Positions 5,841 to 9,219 of a stretch of DNA of 9,219 nt are shown here, in pieces. The position numbers and the translations under genes were made by a program. The first letter of the stretch is position 1. Each line of letters starts with the position of its first letter. This DNA is from an uncultured Lachnospiraceae bacterium (GTDB taxonomy: Bacteria > Bacillota > Clostridia > Lachnospirales > Lachnospiraceae), in assembly GCA_945492935.1 (NCBI GenBank), contig CALYVE010000048.1:1-9219 (forward strand), read 5' to 3'. A model generated the notes under the pieces. It did not search any database and was not told where the DNA came from. It was given only the letters and a program-made list of their open reading frames with translations.

Positions 5841-7352
5841 ATGCGAGGACTTTACTCTTCCAAGACAAAAAACAGACACCGTGTTTTTACAGAGATCGCG
5901 CGTTTGGCATACGAGGGGAAAGACCCACATGCAATTGAGGAATTGCCATATAAGATAATTCCGGGTGAGGTTGGTAAACGTGACGATATCTTTTTGGAGC
6001 GAGCGGTTATTGGTGAACGACTTCGCGTTGCGATGGGAATGTCACTTCGAAATATTACGGAGCATGCACCGATTGCAAGCGGAGTGGAGAAAACAGTTAT
6101 CGAAGAAAAATATTATGAGCCACCACTTATCAATGTAATAAAATTTGCTTGTAATTCGTGTCCTGAAAAGAAAATTATGGTTACGGAAGGTTGTCAGGGA
6201 TGTATCGAGCATCCTTGTAAGGAGGTTTGTCCGAGAGGTGCTATTTCAATTGTGAATCGTCGTTCTGTGATTGATCAGGATAAATGTGTAAAGTGTGGAA
6301 AGTGTTTGGAAAGCTGTCCATACAATGCGATAATTAAGCAGGAACGTCCTTGTTCCAAAGCGTGCGGTATGAATGCAATTAAGTCTGATGAATATGGCAG
6401 AGCTGAGATTGATCAGGATAAATGTGTATCCTGCGGCATGTGCCTTGTCAGCTGTCCGTTTAGTGCGATTGTTGATAAGGGACAAATATACCAGACGATT
6501 ATGGCAATTAAGAGTGACACAAATGTGTATGCTATTATTGCACCTGCTGTAGCAGGTCAGTTTGAGGGTCTTAAGAATACACAAATTCGTCCGGCATTTA
6601 AGGCACTGGGATTTACAGATATCCGTGAGGTTGCTGTCGGAGCAGATTTGTGTGCGATTGAAGAAGCAAAGGATTTTCTTCGTGAAGTTCCAAATGAGAT
6701 TCCGTTTATGGGTACATCCTGCTGTCCTGCATGGGCAATGATGGCAAAGAAGGAATTTCCCGATTATGCGAATTGTATTTCGATGGCACTTACACCGATG
6801 GTGCTTACGGCACGTTTGATTAAGCAAAAGGAGCCGGACTGTAAGATTGCTTTTATCGGACCGTGTGCGGCGAAAAAGCTTGAAGCAAGTCGAAGAACAA
6901 TTCGGAGTTATGTTGATTTCGTACTTACCTTCGAAGAGGTTTCAGGAATGTTTGAGGCAAAGGGTGTTGACTTTGCAACGCTTGAGGAAGATGCACCACT
7001 TTCCAGGGCAAGCGCCGATGGGCGAGGATTTGCGGCAAGCAAGGGCGTAGCAAATGCCGTTGTGAATGCAATCAAGAGAATTGATCCGGATAAGGAAGTT
7101 CTCGTAGAGAGTGCAGATGGGTTGCAAAATTGTAAAAAAATGCTCCAGCTTGCAAAGGCAGGCAAGTACAATGGCTACTTGCTGGAGGGCATGGCCTGTC
7201 CGGGCGGATGTATCGCCGGTGCCGGTACAATTCAGCCGATTAAGAAGTCGAGTGCAGCGGTAAATACAATGATGCAGGAAGCAACGTTTAAGGAATGCTC
7301 AGATACGGTTTACAAGGAACGTTTGAAGGCACTTGAACAGCTTGATTTATAA
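5841..7352 (+). CDS. Monomeric [FeFe]-hydrogenase (probably group B)
   Basis: The 503-residue protein joins an N-terminal helical region, a Cys-rich iron-sulphur region and an H-cluster domain. Cluster ligands are C104, C107, C118, C121, C126, C130 (unusual set) and two ferredoxin motifs at C149/152/155/159 and C195/198/201/205, with C171 and C175 between them. The catalytic domain carries L1 TSCCPAW (292-298; C294 the likely proton relay, C295 a cluster ligand), L2 GPCAAKKLE (C342) and L3 EGMACPGGC (C453, C457). L2 has GPC instead of the MPC of classic group A enzymes, which fits group B. It should couple ferredoxin to H2 evolution or uptake in the cytoplasm; a redox-sensing role is possible. 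HydE/F/G maturases are not in the window. ATG 5841 follows a GGAG (5830-5833) and matches the family start; ATG 5802 lacks a ribosome binding site. Confidence 0.9.
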   Translation: MRGLYSSKTKNRHRVFTEIARLAYEGKDPHAIEELPYKIIPGEVGKRDDIFLERAVIGERLRVAMGMSLRNITEHAPIASGVEKTVIEEKYYEPPLINVIKFACNSCPEKKIMVTEGCQGCIEHPCKEVCPRGAISIVNRRSVIDQDKCVKCGKCLESCPYNAIIKQERPCSKACGMNAIKSDEYGRAEIDQDKCVSCGMCLVSCPFSAIVDKGQIYQTIMAIKSDTNVYAIIAPAVAGQFEGLKNTQIRPAFKALGFTDIREVAVGADLCAIEEAKDFLREVPNEIPFMGTSCCPAWAMMAKKEFPDYANCISMALTPMVLTARLIKQKEPDCKIAFIGPCAAKKLEASRRTIRSYVDFVLTFEEVSGMFEAKGVDFATLEEDAPLSRASADGRGFAASKGVANAVVNAIKRIDPDKEVLVESADGLQNCKKMLQLAKAGKYNGYLLEGMACPGGCIAGAGTIQPIKKSSAAVNTMMQEATFKECSDTVYKERLKALEQLDL

Positions 7353-7447
7353 TAGAAGAATACATTTTAGCGGGTAAAAAATAACAAGCGGGCGTTTTCT
7401 TTTATATTTGAGAACAATTAATGAATTTGGATACATTTAATATACAA

Positions 7448-7470
7448 ATACGGTTTATTATTTCCCGTAT
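7448..7470 (+). promoter_or_regulatory. Inverted repeat ATACGG/CCGTAT
   Basis: ATACGG (7448-7453) and CCGTAT (7465-7470) form a perfect 6-bp inverted repeat with 11 bases between. It lies in the 188-base spacer between the hydrogenase and the small lipoprotein. It could be an operator; no T-tract follows, so it is not a terminator. No firm promoter was found in this spacer. Confidence 0.35.
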
Positions 7471-7495
7471 GCGATATCGATTTAAATGTTGTAGC

Positions 7496-7516
7496 CAAAT
7501 TTAGTTAATAAATTTG
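7496..7516 (+). promoter_or_regulatory. 8-bp palindrome upstream of the small lipoprotein
   Basis: CAAATTTA (7496-7503) and TAAATTTG (7509-7516) are perfect inverted copies around GTTAA, ending 11 bases before the ribosome binding site. The symmetry and position suit a repressor operator or a leader hairpin that affects translation. Confidence 0.45.
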
Positions 7517-7540
7517 TGAAAAACACGGAGGAGAACGCTT

Positions 7541-7768
7541 ATGAAGAGGAGAAGGATGCCTGGACTTGTTTTTTTACTCGCTATCTTTTTGTCCGGATGT
7601 GGAAGAAGTAACAATACAACAACAGAGATGTTGACAACGTATGAAATAACTACAACAGGGATGCCTACAACGTATGAAATAACAACCACAGGGATGCTTA
7701 CAACGTATGAAATAACAACCGGTAAGTTGCCAACACACGAAATATCGATAAATGGTTTGGAATTTTAG
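7541..7768 (+). CDS. Small Thr-rich repeat lipoprotein
   Basis: A 75-residue protein with a type II signal: basic MKRRR start, hydrophobic core LVFLLAIF and lipobox LSGC with C20 as the lipidated cysteine. The mature chain (about 56 residues) is almost wholly a tandem repeat of TTYEITTTGMP (residues 32-42, 43-53, and 54-64 slightly changed), ending THEISINGLEF. No folded domain is evident. GGAGGAG (7527-7533) gives a good ribosome binding site. After the TAG, the same frame stays open for about 26 codons to 7849, so the protein may be the shortened remnant of a longer lipoprotein whose linker survives. Its neighbour downstream is another lipoprotein with a repetitive linker, suggesting an envelope-associated pair. 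The function is unknown. Confidence 0.7.
   Translation: MKRRRMPGLVFLLAIFLSGCGRSNNTTTEMLTTYEITTTGMPTTYEITTTGMLTTYEITTGKLPTHEISINGLEF
7634..7732 (+). repeat. 33-bp in-frame tandem repeat in the small lipoprotein
   Basis: Three 33-base units, each starting ACAACGTATGAAATAAC, encode TTYEITTTGMP-type 11-mers. Units 1 and 2 differ at only a few positions and unit 3 diverges towards its end. The period equals that of the repeat in the membrane protein at 892-1083, but the sequences are unrelated. Confidence 0.85.
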
Positions 7769-7834
7769 TACGTCAGACACAATGACAAAGTGCAAAATGT
7801 GTTGATTTTAAATGCGACTTTTTCTGATGGGATG

Positions 7835-7859
7835 TGCTGTTATGGATAGAATAACAGTA
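7835..7859 (+). promoter_or_regulatory. Inverted repeat upstream of the MBL lipoprotein
   Basis: CTGTTAT (7837-7843) and ATAACAG (7851-7857) pair perfectly around a 7-base loop, extended by a G-U and a T-A pair to 7835/7859. It ends about 13 bases before the ribosome binding site of the next gene. It could be an operator or leader hairpin; the tail is A-rich, so it is not a terminator. Confidence 0.4.
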
Positions 7860-7885
7860 TAACAAAATAAAGGGAGGAGAATTTT

Positions 7886-8794
7886 ATGAGACGTTTTGTG
7901 ATGATTATTGCATTCGTATTAATGTGTGGGGCTTTTGCAGGATGCAAAGATAAGGCATCGAAAGAAACAACAGCAACTGCAAACACTTATACTTCAGAGA
8001 CAGAGATTACATCACAAGGAACAGAAGAGCAAGGTACAGAAGCACAAACAGAAGAAGCAACCGAGGAGCAAGGTACAGAAGCACAAACAGAAGAAGCAAC
8101 CGAGGAGCAAGGAATAGCAAAACAAACAGAAGAAGCACCCGAGGCTCATGGTACAGAAGAACAGTCGAGTATTGATTACACCGGCAAAGCTACACTAACA
8201 TATATTGGCCATGCGGGAGTCAAAATCGTATCAAAGAGTGGAACGGTAATCTACATTGACCCTGCATATCAGTACAAGGACGATGATTATGCAGATGCGG
8301 CAGATGCTATTTGCGTTACGCATGGACATGATGATCATATTCCCGGCGATTTTGTAGTACAAAAACCGGACTGTCAGATAATTACATATAAGGAAGCCTT
8401 GCATGATGGTGTGTATGAAACATATCAAATTGGCGATATTACAATTGAGGCTGTAAAATCAGGCGGTAATGGCAACCATAAGGAAGAGGAGTGTGTTGGA
8501 TATATTGTTACGGTTGATGGCGTAGTGATTTACCATGCCGGTGATACATCAAAAAATGACTGGATGCTGGATTTTGCAACAAAGCAAATTGACTATGCCA
8601 TGTTCCCAATTGACGGAACATATAATATGGGACCGACGGAGGCTACAGAGGCAGCAGGACTTGTTGGTGCCAAGAATAACATCCCTATTCATGAATTTGA
8701 TGATGTGATGTCGGGAAAAAAGAAGTCTGACAAATTTAATCCGGAGGGCAAGCTTGTACTTGAATATGGCGAGACAATCGTTATAGCAGAATAG
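7886..8794 (+). CDS. Surface lipoprotein with metallo-beta-lactamase-fold hydrolase domain
   Basis: A 302-residue protein with a type II signal peptide (lipobox AFAGC, C20), an acidic Gln/Glu/Thr linker with 13-residue repeats (about 45-93), and a metal-dependent hydrolase domain from about 98 to 302. MBL motifs are intact: TYIGHAGVKI (105-114), IDP (124-126), THGHDDH with H146, H148, D150 and H151, H198, HAGD with D220, and IPIHEF with H269, enough for a two-metal site. The domain resembles the UlaG/UPF0173-like branch, whose members are mostly cytoplasmic. Here the lipid anchor places it outside the membrane. The substrate cannot be deduced; candidates are phosphodiesters, lactones or phospholipid-like esters. 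GGAGG (7873-7877) precedes the ATG by 8 bases. It follows the small lipoprotein gene after 117 bases with no terminator between, so co-transcription is possible. Confidence 0.88.
   Translation: MRRFVMIIAFVLMCGAFAGCKDKASKETTATANTYTSETEITSQGTEEQGTEAQTEEATEEQGTEAQTEEATEEQGIAKQTEEAPEAHGTEEQSSIDYTGKATLTYIGHAGVKIVSKSGTVIYIDPAYQYKDDDYADAADAICVTHGHDDHIPGDFVVQKPDCQIITYKEALHDGVYETYQIGDITIEAVKSGGNGNHKEEECVGYIVTVDGVVIYHAGDTSKNDWMLDFATKQIDYAMFPIDGTYNMGPTEATEAAGLVGAKNNIPIHEFDDVMSGKKKSDKFNPEGKLVLEYGETIVIAE
8033..8149 (+). repeat. 39-bp in-frame tandem repeat (13 residues) in the linker
   Basis: Units 8033-8071 and 8072-8110 are identical in DNA and encode GTEAQTEEATEEQ. A third unit (8111-8149) is diverged (GIAKQTEEAPEAH). 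Perfect identity of the first two copies, including third codon positions, indicates a recent duplication and probable length variation. Confidence 0.9.
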
Positions 8795-8867
8795 GAATAG
8801 ACCAGTAATCGGTTCAGAAAATGAAAAGACAATCAAGAAATGAAGTAATCCAAGTAATCAAATATAG

Positions 8868-8993
8868 AAGTATAAAAGTATAAAAGTATAAAAATACAAG
8901 TATTGAAATTTTAAAGTATAAAAATAGAAATACAAGTATTGAAGTTTTGAAGTATAAAAATAGAAATACAAGTATTGAAGTTTTGAAGTATAA
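8868..8993 (+). repeat. Nested 8-bp and 36-bp tandem repeats downstream of the MBL gene
   Basis: Three copies of AAGTATAA (8868-8891) lead into a 36-bp tandem array. A 30-base variant unit (8884-8913) lacks TAGAAA; two identical 36-base units follow (8914-8949, 8950-8985), then a partial copy that runs into the terminator. Just upstream, AAGTAATC occurs twice (8843-8859). The array is non-coding, very AT-rich and lies in the 3' untranslated region. Confidence 0.85.
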
Positions 8994-9027
8994 ACTGTCG
9001 TGTAACATAACACGGCAGTTATTTTGT
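8993..9027 (+). terminator. Rho-independent terminator
   Basis: AACTGTCGTGT (8993-9003) pairs with ACACGGCAGTT (9010-9020) over 11 bp with one G-U and a 6-base loop, followed by ATTTTGTT. It is the only clear terminator after the two lipoprotein genes and lies about 200 bases downstream of the MBL stop codon. Confidence 0.85.
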
Positions 9028-9029
9028 TA

Positions 9030-9048
9030 GCGCAGCCATGTGGCGCGT
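9030..9048 (+). other. GC-rich stem-loop
   Basis: GCGC (9030-9033), a bulged A, and GCC (9035-9037) pair with GGC (9042-9044) and GCGT (9045-9048) around an ATGT loop. It is a compact GC-rich island between two AT-rich repeat arrays. No T-tract follows and its role is unknown. Confidence 0.4.
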
Positions 9049-9094
9049 GGATTGCCGGTAGCAAAATAAAAAAACTGATGAAGGGGAAATTTTT

Positions 9095-9219
9095 GATTAT
9101 TGCTGAAGGAAATGTTTCTGATTATTGCTGAAGGAAATGTTTCTGATTATTGCTAAAGGAAATATTTCTGATTATTGCTGAAGGAAATGTTTCTGATTAT
9201 TGCTAAAGGAAATATTTCT
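9095..9219 (+). repeat. 25-bp tandem (iteron-like) array, continuing beyond the window
   Basis: Five contiguous 25-base units start GATTATTGCT at 9095, 9120, 9145, 9170 and 9195. Two variants differ at the same two linked positions: type G (GCTGAAGG and AAATGTTTC) and type A (GCTAAAGG and AAATATTTC). The order is G, G, A, G, A. Each unit carries a GAAAT[A/G]TTTC core, a perfect 10-base palindrome in type A. The period is not a multiple of three and there are no spacers, so it is neither coding nor CRISPR. The array reaches the window edge, so its true length and any gene it serves are unknown. Confidence 0.92.

Noticed and set aside
7369..7410. Terminator after the hydrogenase gene
   Set aside because: AGCGGG appears twice in the same orientation and a T-rich tail follows, but no complementary left arm exists, so no credible stem forms. 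Termination may be elsewhere or decayed.
8814..9064. Minus-strand hydrophobic frames across the repeat array
   Set aside because: They exist only because the 36-bp repeat is a multiple of three and free of stops on that strand. No ribosome binding site is seen, and the frames cross the terminator hairpin.
8868..9219. CRISPR array
   Set aside because: Units abut directly with no unique spacers, and no cas genes are present.

Overview
The window looks like chromosomal DNA of an anaerobic, low-GC Firmicute, most likely a fibre-degrading Lachnospiraceae (Butyrivibrio/Roseburia/Lachnospira-like). This is inferred from gene content and was not checked by any search. The clues are an intracellular GH10 xylanase, a DUF4867 protein, a monomeric [FeFe]-hydrogenase, strong AGGAGG ribosome binding sites, AT-rich spacers and many Thr/Glu/Pro-rich surface linkers. 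All convincing genes lie on the + strand. There are no tRNA or rRNA genes, insertion sequences or CRISPR arrays.

Layout. 1-73: possible tail of an upstream gene. 137-562: strong extended -10 promoter and a single-domain PilZ (c-di-GMP receptor) gene. 562-735: a stop-free stretch with coding-like composition and a GAAA-loop hairpin, unidentified, perhaps a gene remnant. 802-2313: a single-pass membrane protein with an N-terminal Gln/Asn/Met/Pro 11-residue repeat, a membrane helix, an outer domain, a (T)EEP linker and a second outer domain; it is followed by a UUCG-loop terminator. 2422-3297: LacX-like aldose 1-epimerase, directly followed by 3312-3569, a PNPOx-like flavoprotein lacking its N-terminal third. 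3691-4305: DUF4867 (cupin-like) with its own extended -10 promoter and a strong terminator. 4450-5700: GH10 endo-xylanase without a signal peptide. 5841-7352: [FeFe]-hydrogenase, probably group B. 7541-7768: tiny repeat lipoprotein. 7886-8794: lipoprotein with a metallo-beta-lactamase-fold hydrolase domain. 8795-9219: no gene; two families of tandem repeats (8/36 bp and 25 bp) flank a terminator, and the 25-bp array runs off the window.

How the genes may work together. The middle block fits cytoplasmic handling of imported xylo-oligosaccharides: GH10 hydrolysis, then mutarotation of released sugars, with DUF4867 as a candidate carbohydrate-linked partner of unknown function. The hydrogenase fits hydrogen metabolism or redox sensing in a fermenter. 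The two lipoproteins form an envelope-associated block. The strongest second-look items are the truncated PNPOx gene, the open stretch at 562-735, the 25-bp terminal array with two alternating variants, and the surface-anchored MBL hydrolase. No complete new defence or mobile system is visible.
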